Of a stretch of 64,000 nucleotides of DNA, positions 30,222 to 40,599 are shown one piece after another. Under the pieces are notes generated by a model that was given only the letters and a program-made list of their open reading frames with translations, searched no databases and had not been told where the DNA came from. The position numbers and the translations under genes are program-made. Position 1 is the first letter of the stretch. Each line of letters begins with the position of its first letter. The stretch comes from Nematopogon swammerdamellus. Lineage: Eukaryota; Arthropoda; Insecta; Lepidoptera; Adelidae. Location of the stretch: the NCBI GenBank assembly GCA_946902875.1, contig OX336355.1, positions 12,247,347 to 12,311,346 on the forward strand, read 5' to 3'.

Positions 30222-30604
30222 AGGTTTCCGTATCTATACGGAAGCTATTATTAAGCCTACGCTGCTTGTCTGTCCATCCATCCGAGGGCAGAGAGCTGTA
30301 TCTCATGAAGCGTGGGTAGGGTAGCCGGTCGAATTATCACAGAATGTACAAAATAACAAAAAAAAAGAAAATGTAAAAAACATTTAAGTTTCTGTAAAAG
30401 TTTCTGTATGGGGACCCTCCCCATACAGAAACGTGCTAAGAATCAATGAGTACATATTCACGCTACTAAATAATAGATGACGCCACAGGTAGTTTACATT
30501 ACAGAGGTAGTTTGTACAAGATAGACGGATATGGTTTTTTGACAAGACGTGTGGTATTAGCGGATCTACGGAACCTTCCTTGCGCGAGTAATACTCGCTT
30601 ACAA
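30222..30604 (+). repeat. Family D copy, diverged
   Basis: It begins TAGGTTTCCGTATC and holds GCCTACGCTGCTTGTCTGTC and AGAATGTAC. It ends TCTACGGAACCTTCCTTGCG. The internal piece GTTTCTGTATGGG..CCCATACAGAAAC (30400-30432) is a small foldback. Confidence 0.7.
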
Positions 30605-30631
30605 ATATTCGATCACCACGTATGTCACAAG

Positions 30632-30921
30632 CAGGCATGAGGCATGTTGCGGATGCGGTTTTTTTGACATCCGCAAATGCGGATGAATATGCGGATTATT
30701 GGACGCTCACAAGATTGCTTGAAGAGACGGTTAGTTTAAGTACTTGAATAAAAGATATTGTGCTTTTAATATCTTTTATTGATCAATACATTTTTTAGTA
30801 AGAAAATTTTAAGATTTTGGTATTTAATGAAAAGTAATTTTGTTTAGTAGATGCGGATGTTAATATCAATGCGGGGGCTCCGCATTTGCTGATGCGGATT
30901 TGAACACCCGCAACATCCCTG
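30632..30921. mobile_element. Non-autonomous hAT-like element with 8-bp target duplication
   Basis: The flanks GTCACAAG (30624-30631) and GTCACAAA (30922-30929) match in 7 of 8 bases. The ends CAGGCATG..TTGCGGATG and CCGCAACATCCCTG are inverted copies once a 7-bp repeat (AGGCATG) in the left end is allowed. GCGGAT motifs recur inside. An 8-bp duplication and CAGGG-type ends fit hAT. Confidence 0.6.
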
Positions 30922-31261
30922 GTCACAAAGGCATATTGGTAAAAATAATAACTTATCTGAAAGTGTTAAGAGGAAATCTCCATTAAAAAACTAAATTTAA
31001 AATATAAATTACGAATTCCTCATAATATTATCTGCAAAAATTATAATAGTACTCGTACCTACACGTATTGCAATTGGCAAGCACACTTAATTTAATATGA
31101 GTAAAATATTGAGTTTGCACAGCCTATTGTTAAAATGTGAAGGTCGTCTGAAATTATAACTAGGTACTTATGTTGCATAGAATAGAATAAGTTGAAGACT
31201 CTATCTTGTAGGTATCTCTACTGTATGTCACGCGATAAACAAAATAAGATGGTAGTTATCT

Positions 31262-31659
31262 TTCCTAACTACATATCACACACGCTGAATCCCGACAATC
31301 GGGATAAGCAGAGTAATCGGTGTTGTGCTGCAAGAACTCTATTAAATTACAGCACAACACCGACCGCCACGTTTCGCAAAGTATTCGAACAAGATTCAAT
31401 CGATCAAGCAGCAAGTAAGGCACAAAGACCCACCCACCTGCTGCATGTCTCGGTGGAAGTACCGTGCCAAGGTGAGAGGTGGAGAGCCCATCGCCCTTTA
31501 GCACGGCATCTTGTCCTTATCCCTTAGTCGCCTTTTACGACATGCATGGGGAGAGATGCAGTGGGGCTATTCTTTTTTAAGTACCGACCCTTCACGGTAC
31601 ATGCATGGGGAGAGATGCAGTGGGGCTATTTTTTTTAAGTACCGACCCCTCACGGTACT
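31262..31659 (+). repeat. Family C full-length copy with repeated 3' end
   Basis: The copy is complete from CACACGCTGAATCCCGACAA to GTACCGACCCTTCACGGTAC. Its last ~58 bp (from ATGCATGGGGAGAGATGCAG to CACGGTAC) are then repeated once in tandem, at about 31602-31659. Confidence 0.88.
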
Positions 31660-32080
31660 TCCTAACTCTACATCTTTAACCCTACAATATATTTTTAAAA
31701 CGAACAAACACGGCACGACCATATTATGTAGGCTTCGCATAGCACTTAGTTCCTGCAGGAACAAGCCGTGATGGACTGACTTTTTAAGGTTGTAGCAGGC
31801 CATACCAACCATTTCTAGTTAAACAAAATATAAATTCAGCCTTTTACGTAATTTGAACAAGTAAAATCAAAAACATTGGTTATTCTTCACATTTTAGGGA
31901 TTTTCAATATATTTCATTGGCATCACTAAATTTTATATGGCAAGGAGATTATCGTAGGTAGGTCGAAAACTTCATGAGTAAAATTATAAATTCCTTTCCA
32001 AACCTTCCTCCATATCATTTTTCATTCGAAATTGTTCTCCCTGACTTCCAACAACCAACCGGTGACAAAAAGAAAGTTTT
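31660..32080. other. Intergenic, unassigned
   Basis: AT-rich with no recognised feature. Confidence 0.35.
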
Positions 32081-32482
32081 TTTGTTTTTTTTTTATGGAA
32101 ACTGACACGGTTGGCTACATCACCTACAACGTCCGTGATGTCAGCCCATAACACCGGGTGAACTAGGTGCCATGTCAGTCTATGTCAGTGCTTCCCCCTT
32201 TGATCGTGCCGGCTACACTGAACTGGTCGGAAAACACAAACTATTTACATAGCCGTTTGGACCGACGTTTCATTCAGTGCGGTGGTACCAACCCGGGCGG
32301 GTTAAACCCTCCCACCAAGTAAGATTAAGAGGGAAGGGACCTACAGCTTTACGAGGAATCCGAACCTCGGTCAGCCTCCAACGGTCAGCGGTCACCCATC
32401 CAAGTACTGACCGCGCCCAGCGTTGCTTAACAATCAATAGCGACAGTTGACTGTCTGCACCACTGAGCTATCGAGGCTGACA
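32081..32482 (-). mobile_element. SINE-2, full-length reference copy
   Basis: Read on the minus strand it has: GCCTCGATAGCTCAGTGGTG (tRNA A-box-like), TTGTTAAGCAACGCTGGGCG and GTCAGTACTTGGATGGGTGA (5S rRNA-like, 32388-32432), and a B-box-like GGTTCGGATTCC. The shared body (TAGGTCCCTTCCCTC, TTGGTACCACCG), CTATGTAAATAGTTTGTGT and the tail with GGCTGACATCACGGACGTTG ending in TTTCCAT plus A-run follow. Confidence 0.9.
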
Positions 32483-32689
32483 AAGTTCATCATCTTTATC
32501 GGAGCAAGAACATTAAAAGGACATTCCATTCAAGAATGGGTCGACCCTGGATACCACCGAAAACCGTAGGCAGGAAATACCGACGGAATCACGCCCATGG
32601 AACTAAGGTCAGAAATCCACACATTATCCTACAGTCCACTTTCAGCTTTCCAAATCACCAAACAATATAATGAGCAATTTAAAAAATTT

Positions 32690-32835
32690 ATAGAATTTAA
32701 TTGAAACTCTTTATTGCACACAATTGAAAGAAGAACAGTACACGAAAAAAAAGAAACAAGAAATACAGGAGTGCGCAAAGGCGGACTTATCGCTGCGAGT
32801 GATTTCTTCCAGTCAATCTTTGAGTAATGAGCAAT
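32690..32835 (-). repeat. LINE 3'-UTR-like tail
   Basis: TCTTTATTGCACACAATTGA, then GTGCGCAAAGGCGGACTTAT. The same order (TTTATTGC.. AAAGGCGGACTTATC) recurs at 58275 and 60865. On the minus strand it would end in GCAATAAAG, as LINE 3' ends do. Confidence 0.55.
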
Positions 32836-33105
32836 AACATTATAATATGGGTAGTACAAGTGAAAGTGAGGAGGAATACATATTTTATTTTATAAATATA
32901 CCAACATATGACAATAACATACATACCTATCTATATAATATATGAAATTTAATTATGGTACGTTTAAAAAATGTTTTAAATACAATCACGTGACACCTAG
33001 AATCACTTGATTTTTTATGAAATAGCTGGTTCGCGGTTTCGCTTCCACGGCAAAACATCCTCCATCTTTAAATGTGCCGAAAACCCCATTGAAAACGCCA
33101 TGTCC

Positions 33106-33248
33106 ACGCTTAGTCCAGTATAGCCAGCAATCCAGGGAAGTCTCCGGTACGGCACCTACCTTCTCGAAGGTGATATTGGCTGGTCGGAGCATACGCTTTG
33201 GCCCCTCCGACTCAGCCACCCATTACGCATTACATAAAAAAAAAAGTC
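33106..33248 (+). repeat. SINE-1 3' end fragment
   Basis: CTTAGTCCAGTATAGCCAGC, then GATATTGGCTGGTCGGAGCA and GACTCAGCCACCC up to ATTACATAAAAAAA. The head is missing. Confidence 0.85.
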
Positions 33249-33752
33249 AAATCGATTGAGTACTTCTCGAGTTATAATAACTTAACAGAATGTTTCAGGA
33301 GAGGGTTTCGTAACTTCAGAGTTCGAAAGGGGTCCATATTTGAAGACGAAAAGCTCTGAAACTGTTTCCCAAATTCGGTCCTTTTATAGTACTTTTTGCT
33401 GAAAATCGTTTCATCGAGCTTTGGTGGACGGTTAACGTCCACCTTTATTAAATAAACATAAAATGACTAACTTATATGCTTAACTAGTAGAATATAAATT
33501 CATGTAAATTCCAAACACTTAAATTTGAATGACGTCAAAAGAAAAAGGGGACTGGCTAGGACATTGGACTCTCTAGACCTAGACAGCACTGTTGCCAAAT
33601 CTCACTGTCCATCAAGTTTTTATTACAATTTTAAATTTTTGTATGAAAAAAAAATAATACGGAATTTAGATTTGAGTGATAAGGATTTTTTTCATGTAAT
33701 AATGAGTACTTTATATTCCTGAAGTTTCTCAAGCCTATCCTGAAACAACCTG
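33249..33752. other. Intergenic, unassigned
   Basis: AT-rich. A short CTTGAGTTA-type stretch near 33260 may be repeat-derived. No gene is supported. Confidence 0.3.
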
Positions 33753-33840
33753 TATATAAGCGAGCATAGAAACGACGACAGCGCATCGGCGAGTCGGTCG
33801 GTCGTCGGCGCGCGCGTCGTTACAGATTTTCCGTTTTACT
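33753..33840 (+). promoter_or_regulatory. Candidate TATA promoter with GC-rich leader
   Basis: TATATAAG at 33753-33760 is followed 25-70 bp later by a GC-rich stretch (GCGAGTCGGTCGGTCGTCGG). It could be a 5' UTR. No TCAGT initiator sits at the expected place. Confidence 0.25.
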
Positions 33841-33966
33841 AAGTAAATGCGAACAAAAGCCGCGAACAAAAGCTTGTACACCACTAAACACCAAAACATA
33901 TCGAGGTTATATTAGTGAGAACTGAGAATATTGGAAGCCAACAAAGTTGATTAAAAACCAGTTTGT

Positions 33967-34230
33967 ATGAATCAAACGCGATGCAAGTTTCGCAACCGAC
34001 TCCACATTGGGCTCGGCCCGACCGCAACATTCAACACGCTACTAACATCCGCCGAGTTCAATGTTGCAGTATTGAACCAATTTACATTGCAAGAATTACT
34101 TTTTAATTATGTGACTGTGGAAGAACTCAAAAAAATTTTAAATTTTGCCCAATACTTAACTCTTCGTCTGGCGACCACACACCGTGGTCTCCATGGCAAA
34201 ACCAAGAAACTCAATAATATTATACATTAA
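33967..34230 (+). CDS. Hypothetical 87-residue ORF
   Basis: The ORF begins MNQTRCKFRNRLHIGLG and ends KTKKLNNIIH. I recognise no domain. The middle (EFNVAVLNQFTLQELLFNY) could form helices. It lies 200 bp downstream of the TATA candidate at 33753, which is the only reason to list it. It may well be chance. Confidence 0.2.
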   Translation: MNQTRCKFRNRLHIGLGPTATFNTLLTSAEFNVAVLNQFTLQELLFNYVTVEELKKILNFAQYLTLRLATTHRGLHGKTKKLNNIIH

Positions 34231-34469
34231 TTATTTCCAGTTAAAAGGTAGCTGGGGTAACTTTACGCCTACTCTAAGGCAAGAAGTATTTTACCCGCGG
34301 CTTCGCTCGCCGTAAAGTCAGTTTGATAGCAAATCCGATTTAAACGCAAACATGATAAACGAACACAAAATAGCTTCTTTTGCGTTCTCTCTCTCTCCCC
34401 CTGAACCCTTTCTCCCCCACTCTCTCCCTAAATCCCTCGCTCCCCTCCTTCCCCCTCCCGCAGTGGTAC

Positions 34470-34543
34470 CTAAGTTTTTTTTTATTGAACCTGACACGGT
34501 TGGCTACATCACCTACAACATCCGTGATGTCAGCCCATAACAC
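34470..34543 (-). repeat. SINE-2 tail fragment
   Basis: TGAACCTGACACGGTTGGCT, CATCACCTACAACATCCGTG and GTCAGCCCATAACAC: the 3' end only. Confidence 0.8.
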
Positions 34544-34615
34544 GTAACTAAGTCCGCCTATGTTGTTTATTCTTGTGTATTTCTGTGTCTTTTTATTACT
34601 GGTCTGCAGTAAATT

Positions 34616-34976
34616 GATAAAAGTTCGCGATAAGCGTCCTCGCAGCAGAGTCGTCCTTCACTACGACAACGCGTCCTCACATTCTGCTAACGTAACGAAT
34701 GAGTTTTTGAAGGCCTCAAATGTAGAACTGATAACATATCCGCCGTACAGTCCGGACCTAGCACCTCGTGAATTTTTGTTTATTTCCGAAAATTAGAGAT
34801 AAGAAATTAAGATTAAAGAAGCGGCGGTGAATGCATTCCAAGAGGCCACCGAACACATCCGAAGACATCCCTACGGTACGGAAGACTGGGCCAACTGCTT
34901 TTTACAATGGTTCCAAATAATGCAAAAGGGTGTAAATAGCTCGGTAAATAGTGAGGCAATATACTTCGAAAAAGAA
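34616..34976 (+). pseudogene. mariner transposase relic, C-terminal half
   Basis: It shows VVLHYDNASSHSANVTNEFL, NVELITYPPYSPDLAPREF and, in shifted frames, EDWANCFLQWFQIMQK and YFEKE. These are the second and third catalytic regions (D in HYDNA, D in SPDLAP) and the tail of mariner (DD34D) transposases. A stop after FISEN and frame changes show it is dead. The N-terminal half is absent. Confidence 0.88.
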
Positions 34977-35456
34977 TAAAATACTTATATCATAAACATA
35001 ATATGTGGTCTTAATAATGAGAATCCACAAACTTTCAGTATGACCTAAGTATCCTTTCTTCCAGGCAGTTCCATCCTTTTAAATTATTTGGACTAATATA
35101 GAGACTAAACGACGACTTACAAAAGCCATCACACCTGCCCTATAATAGAAAGAACCACATGACATAGGTATAATGTACCAATTGTGTTGTTAAAAACATT
35201 TTATATACCGACCTTATTATAAAAGCCTCTGAATCTGAACTCAAAAATACCTTTAGGGGTTGGTAATGGAGATGTTCAGTAGGTTCCTATCAACATAATA
35301 CTTAGGAAGCTCCCAAAAAAACCCCACACGCAACATCAACACCCTCACATGCACACGGTACATTCGCACAACAGTGCATATATTCTGCATTCACCGTGAT
35401 CACACACCTGACTCAAGCGGGCCAGTGTAACCGGACCCAAAGCAAGCAAGCAAAGC
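34977..35456. other. Intergenic upstream of the signal-peptide gene
   Basis: No feature is recognised except the likely right end of the mariner relic near 35040. It should contain the upstream regulatory DNA of the gene starting near 35460. Confidence 0.35.
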
Positions 35457-35718
35457 AGTCAGTTCAGTAGGTTTTAACTTTCGAACGCCGACGGTCGACT
35501 TCGCCGCGCGGCGATAGATACCGACCGATTCGGTCAAAACGAGTTCCAATTTTGAATTTGTCCGTGAGAATTCGACAGTGTTCACATTTTGAACTTGTGG
35601 GAAAAGTTTGACTTATCGTGAAAAATAAAATGTGGATTTTTTAAACGATGTAAAACAAAGTTAATATTATTATAAGTAAAGTGTAAACGGAAAAGTGATA
35701 CATATATTTGTGGTGAAA
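35457..35718 (+). promoter_or_regulatory. Candidate transcription start and 5' UTR
   Basis: TCAGTTCAGTAGG (35459-35471) offers TCAGT initiators without an obvious TATA box. A GC-richer leader (GAACGCCGACGGTCGACTTC) and a run of short A/T-rich sequence lead to the ATG at 35719. Confidence 0.4.
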
Positions 35719-35773
35719 ATGGAGCGACTGACAATATTGGTCGGATTGTTTGTTTGTTTCGCTTCGTTGATCT
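35719..35773 (+). CDS. First coding exon with signal peptide
   Basis: ATG at 35719 opens MERLTILVGLFVCFASLI, a textbook signal peptide start (charged n-region, hydrophobic core). It then hits the strong donor T|GTAAGT in phase 1. A phase-1 intron right after the signal peptide is common in secreted and Ig-type receptor genes. The partner exon is uncertain: the nearest candidate is at 36018, but the gene could also extend through the repeat-rich DNA to the window end. The product is not recognised. Confidence 0.55.
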
Positions 35774-36017
35774 GTAAGTATTTACTAGCGTTTAATTTGT
35801 TCTTAACACTTTCGATTTTCTCTAGATGCTGCTGAGCAGATATGTAAGAGTTGATCTTGAGCATGAACGTCAAGAGCATAATTCGGTACACCTACTATTT
35901 TTACAGGAACACTAAATAATAATTGCATTATTTCTTTAATTATATCAAATTTTAGCTACTTTTACAAATTCAACGTATACTACAAGCACGAAGACAAAAC
36001 AAGTCAGTTTTTTTCAG

Positions 36018-36112
36018 TCCCAGTGCCAAGTCAACGCGTGAAGAAGTGGGTTGCCAACGAGTTCTATCTCATACCTAGGAATACTGGCATTACTAGATTC
36101 CTTAGTATTTAA
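36018..36112 (+). CDS. Candidate second exon of a 49-residue secreted peptide
   Basis: After the strong acceptor TTTTTTTCAG the sequence stays open in the frame set by the exon at 35719 (phase 1) for 31 codons to TAA. It gives FPVPSQRVKKWVANEFYLIP, then RNTGITRFLSI. The intron would be 244 bp. No AATAAA follows closely and no family is recognised, so it may be a chance match. Confidence 0.3.
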
Positions 36113-36302
36113 AGTGGTATAAATAATTGTATAATAACGTCCTAAGCTTCGTTCACATCCGGAGAAAGTGTCTGGATCGCTTAAACCCGCCTACTAATTT
36201 CTCATTATACATTCTCGATGCATTCACATTTTACGAGCTACCGAGTAAGTTATTCGGCGGCTTTTTGATGCAAAGAATGAATTAGTTTGATTGAAGATGG
36301 AT

Positions 36303-36616
36303 AAAAACCGGCCAAGTGCGAGTCCAACGCGCGCACCGAGGGTTCCGTATCGCCACGTTATGGTCAGCGCCGCTTCGTACTGTTTTCGGTAGATACACTT
36401 TTAATTTCTTGTTGGACCCCGTGAATTTTTAACTTTTTTCTAATTTTGTTATATCGGCCATAATAACACATATTCTGTGAAAATTTCAACGGGCTACCTA
36501 TTACGGTTCAAGAGATACAGCCCTCGGACGGGCGGACAGACGAACGGACAGTCAGACAGACAGACGGCGTAGGCTTAGTAATAGGGTCCCGTACGACGGA
36601 AACGGAACCCTAAAAA
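36303..36616 (-). repeat. Family D copy, inverted
   Basis: AAAAACCGGCCAAGTGCGAG, GCACCGAGGGTTCCGTATCG, CACATATTCTGTGAAAATTT, the CAGACAGACAGACGG tract and GGGTCCCGTACGACGGAAAC: nearly complete. Confidence 0.85.
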
Positions 36617-37346
36617 TGATAAAAAAAATAGAAAGAATGTTGTAATGATAAATTGTAAAAAGAGCGACGTTGTACACAAAAAATTATCATGAAAAACTGT
36701 GATGGCAAAAGGTGTAATGTCATTTAAGGCAATTTATTATAGCTTACCTTTGGGATGTGGGAGAGGTGCGTGTAATCGAACGCGAGAGAAGCTACAGCAA
36801 TAAAAAATCTAAAAATTTAAAAATAAACAACATGGAAATGCAACATAATTTTTTTAAATTTCTTTATATAGGGTATTTAGTTATATTTTATTTTATTGAT
36901 ATATGTTTGATGGCTAAGTTAGTGTATTTTGATACCATCGTTTTAATTGATTTATTCTAAAAGCTCATACTATCTTTTTGATTAAATAGGTAAGTAGGTA
37001 AGTTATGGTAAACTTAATTTAAATTAAATTGTAATCTTTTTCATTATAAATGCACAAACAATGATATAAAATAATTGTGGGTAATAAATATAAGTAAAAC
37101 AATTCATATTAGAAAAGTTTCTCATAACTAAAACGAAGAATGTTTAATTAAACGCGCTTTTATCAAGTAGAATAAAATTATAGGAGAGCTACCTAGGTAA
37201 TAAAATTCTAGCAAATTGCAATGCAATGCTTCATTGCTCCTTAGAATGTGTTGCTGATATCGAGAGACTTATCGATATTTCAATCATTTTTATACCTTCA
37301 CTGAAGGTAGAATGTTTTGTTATTTTAAGCATTATTATAGCCTATA
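36617..37346. other. AT-rich, unassigned
   Basis: No supported exon or repeat. A 67-residue ORF (36757-36960) is AT-driven and rich in I/F/Y. Confidence 0.35.
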
Positions 37347-37621
37347 TACACGGTGTTGCAGTTGCCCCCGTAATATTTTTAACTGACATAAGGGGGACAT
37401 TCTATATGTGAAACTAAATAACTTCTGTGAAGAAAAAAAATGTTTTGAAACAAAAAAAAAAATTTTTTTAATACAAATTTTAAATAACAATTCTCAAAAT
37501 GTATGGACAAAAAAAAATTTTTTTTCTTCAAATAAAAAGTTCGTAGAACAAAAGTTGTTCTGTTTCACGTACAGAATCACCCCCTTTCGGGTTTTACGGT
37601 TGGGGTTGCAAAACCGTGAAT
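37347..37621. mobile_element. Second copy of the TACACGGTGTTGCA MITE, inverted
   Basis: It begins TACACGGTGTTGCAGTTGCC and ends GGTTGGGGTTGCAAAACCGTG. The interior matches the copy at 25430 in reverse orientation (AACTTCTGTGAAGAAAAAAA; GTAGAACAAAAGTTGTTCTG). The right end is mutated. Confidence 0.75.
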
Positions 37622-37751
37622 AACCTGGCGAGCCAACAGGTTAAAAATACCTAAAATGAAAGCTATATCTCGTAAAAACAGATAGATACTTAAATATAGA
37701 ATGTATATACTTAGATATTAATATACTATTACACTTAACACTAAATTACAT

Positions 37752-37886
37752 AAATACCACACGCTGTACCCCGACAATTGGGGTAGGCAAAGTAATCGGA
37801 GTTGTGCTGTGGGGTACTCTTGTAAATTACAGCACAACACCGACTACCACATTTAGCAAAGTATTCAGACAAGATATAACTAAAAC
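37752..37886 (+). repeat. Family C 5' part
   Basis: CACACGCTGTACCCCGACAA, GTAATCGGAGTTGTGCTG, ATTACAGCACAACACCGAC and TTAGCAAAGTATTCAGACA. Confidence 0.8.
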
Positions 37887-37980
37887 AACAAAATTAAAAC
37901 TAAATTATTACAGTGAATAATCTTTTATGCTTATATTGCTCAGTTTAAATTACGATAAATTAAATTAATTTTAGTATAAA

Positions 37981-38023
37981 TCCGTATGATTAAGGCGATT
38001 AACCTACGACTTAATCATACGGA
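37981..38023. repeat. 14-bp hairpin
   Basis: TCCGTATGATTAAG and CTTAATCATACGGA pair around a 15-base loop. A second palindrome, GTTGGAATTTA-CAG-TAAATTCCAAC, lies at 38237-38261. Confidence 0.6.
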
Positions 38024-38738
38024 CATATTATTATTATTCAATAATATCGAAAAAATTATGTAATAAATAAACATTTAAATCAAGGTCCTATTGTAACAAT
38101 TCAAATAAATGTACAACTTTTATGTCTCCATCCATCATGCTTAATAAGCAGAGTGAGATAGCTTATATTATTCCACTTCGTTCGCTCAACATACACGAAA
38201 GAAACACCAAATAGTTGATTTGACAGGTCTCATTTAGTTGGAATTTACAGTAAATTCCAACGCTAATTAGTTGACCTCGTAATTTGACCGGTATTTTTTA
38301 TATAAAAGCAATAGTCGCAACATGCAAAAATACAAACTTGATCGATTTTCGTCTCTATAGTGCAAGGCATAAGGTAACATTTTGTCGGTATGTGCATGTG
38401 CAACGTTTTACTTTCTTTTGGGGTTTACACATTTAGGTGAAATTTGAATGAAATTATGCACGACAAATTACAAATATTAATATTATTAACCTTAATAGTA
38501 TTTGTAAAAATTGTCAACAAAATGAGTCGTTATTTTATTAAATATAAAAGAAACAGAAAACATGATATCATCCTGATAGCATCCTATATTCAAATTAGTA
38601 ATCCTTATTTAGTTCTGAAAATATTGATATTTAAAACTTGTAATAGTCACGTCTCTCACTCACGTCTTACGCTTTTAGCGTAACTGAATAGATACAGATG
38701 CAGGCAAAAAGTGCCAATAAATTAGACGACGATCTTTT

Positions 38739-39114
38739 TTAGGGTTCCGTATCCGTCGTACGGGATTACTATTACCAAGCCTACGCCGTCTGTCTGTCTG
38801 TCTGTCCGTCCGTCTGTCCGAGGGCTGTATCTCTTGAACCGTAATAGGTAGCCGGTTGAAACTTTCACAGAATATTATTATTATTATATGTTATTTATTA
38901 TGGCCGATGTAACAACAAATAATAAAAATAACAAAAAGTAAAAAATTCACGAGGTCCCCATCGAAGAAACTAAAAAGTGTATGCGCGCCATCTACCGAAA
39001 AGAGTATGAAGCATTTTAACTAATACATAGATAGCGTGAGTGGCGCTGACCATGACATGGCGACCCGGAACCCTCGGCGCACGTGCGCGAGTTCGACTCG
39101 AACTTAGCCGGTTT
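38739..39114 (+). repeat. Family D full-length copy
   Basis: It runs from AGGGTTCCGTATCCGTCGTA through the CTGTCTGTCTGTCTG tract and GCGCGCCATCTACCG to GGCGACCCGGAACCCTCGG and GAACTTAGCCGGTTTTTTTT. Confidence 0.88.
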
Positions 39115-39500
39115 TTTTTTAGGTATCCGTATCCATACGGAATCATAATATTACTAAGCCTACGTCGTCTGTCCGTTTGTCTGTCCGCCTGTCTGTCTGT
39201 CCGCCAGTCTTATCTTTAAAGGGCTGTATCTTTTGAACCGTAATATGTAGGTAGGTAGTCGATTGAAAATGTTCTCAGAATATGTGTTAGTATGGCGGAT
39301 TTACTAAATAATAATGAAAAAAAAAAATTAAGGGGATCCCCATACAAAACACGTGTTTCACGTGTTTTTGTTGTTCTATCGCAAAATTTTACTTTTCCGT
39401 GCAGGCATCACTGTCGGCTGTTTAGAAAAAAACGGCTAAGTGCGAGACGGACTCGCGCTCTGAGGGTGCCGCCGTACAAACACATAATTGGTCGGTTGTT
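39115..39500 (+). repeat. Second family D copy, directly adjacent and rearranged
   Basis: A new start (AGGTATCCGTATCCATACGG) follows at once. The copy is shortened near 39345. At 39425-39500 an inverted end (AAAACGGCTAAGTGCGAGAC) follows. Confidence 0.7.
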
Positions 39501-39654
39501 ATTATTTGTGATTTGTTTTTTACTTTAGTTAGAGTGCGCACTAAAATCACACCAAGCGTGACGCTTCTATGTTATACCGTTTTTTAGGATAGAGCAAAAA
39601 TAAAAGAAAGAAGAAACACGTTTCATGTATGGGAACGGGATTGTATTATTATAG

Positions 39655-39893
39655 GTATCCTTCCTTCCTTACCTATAATAAAATCCAACGTCTGCTTTCT
39701 GTCTGAGTGTCTGAGTGTATGTCTGTCTGTCCGCTTATAACTCGAGAAACACTGAACCGATTTTAATAAAAAAAAATTCTACGGATAGCTTGATTCTTCC
39801 CATCAACTATAGGCTACTTACTATCACGCTAAATGGCTTATGAGGTTAGCAGTGAAGTGAAATATGAGAGCGGGCGGAGCCGCGGGCACAGCT
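39655..39893 (+). mobile_element. Helitron-like element with GC hairpin and CTAGT end
   Basis: It starts TCCTTCCTTACCTATAATAA and holds TGTCTGTCTGTCCGCTTATA, CTCGAGAAACACTGAACCGA and ATGGCTTATGAGG. It ends GCGGGCGGAGCCGCGGGCAC, then AGCTAGT. A start at TC and a hairpin before CTAGT fit the Helitron pattern. The class is inferred. Confidence 0.5.
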
Positions 39894-39939
39894 AGTTATT
39901 ATTAAATTTCATTTTATTATTATTATTCATGAGTATATA

Positions 39940-40097
39940 ACGCCATAATAGCACATATTCTATGAACATTACAACCGGCTACCTATTACGGTTCCCGAGA
40001 TACAACCCTTTATAGGTAGGACAGACAAACGGACCGAGACGGACAGACGGCGCAAGCTCAATAATAGGGTCCCGTATGGATACGCAAACCTAAAAAA
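39940..40097 (-). repeat. Family D fragment, inverted
   Basis: CACATATTCTATGAACATTA, CCGGCTACCTATTACGGTTC, GACGGACAGACGGCG and GGGTCCCGTATGGATACGC. Confidence 0.75.
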
Positions 40098-40599
40098 TAC
40101 TATGAATTAAACTAAGAATATTTTTAAACTCAGTAAAAATTGTGGTTATAACATTTTTGACACAAATTTATATCACTTACCTAGTATCACAGTATAGGAT
40201 AAGTGCAGTCGCCCAAATCATCTATCTTACTAATCCTACTGTACTTCATACTGTGCTTGATGACAGCTGACAAGGTGTGTATTTGATAGTGGTACTAAAT
40301 AAACCATCAAGTCAAATGCATACGTCACGGTGCATGGTTTGTCATTGAATATGATTAAAATACAAAAGTATTGGGGTAAAGGAAAGTCAACCTGAATAAT
40401 AAAAACGTTTTAAAATACCCAAACATGTTGTTGCTTTATTTATGTGCATATTACTAGATTTTGCTCTCAACTTTGCTACCGTAAAATTTTGAGTATATTT
40501 GCTATGTCGGAACGTCAGGTCCTCAGGTGAGGTGGTAGGTTCTGTACCAGACAATATTTTCCAAAAACGCGGGCTAGAAACAACGTTTATTTTATGTTT
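40098..40599. other. Unassigned
   Basis: AT-rich with no recognised feature. Confidence 0.35.

Noticed and set aside
32388..32432. 5S rRNA gene
   Set aside because: Only about 45 bp of 5S-like sequence is present and it is embedded in a repeated element with a SINE body.
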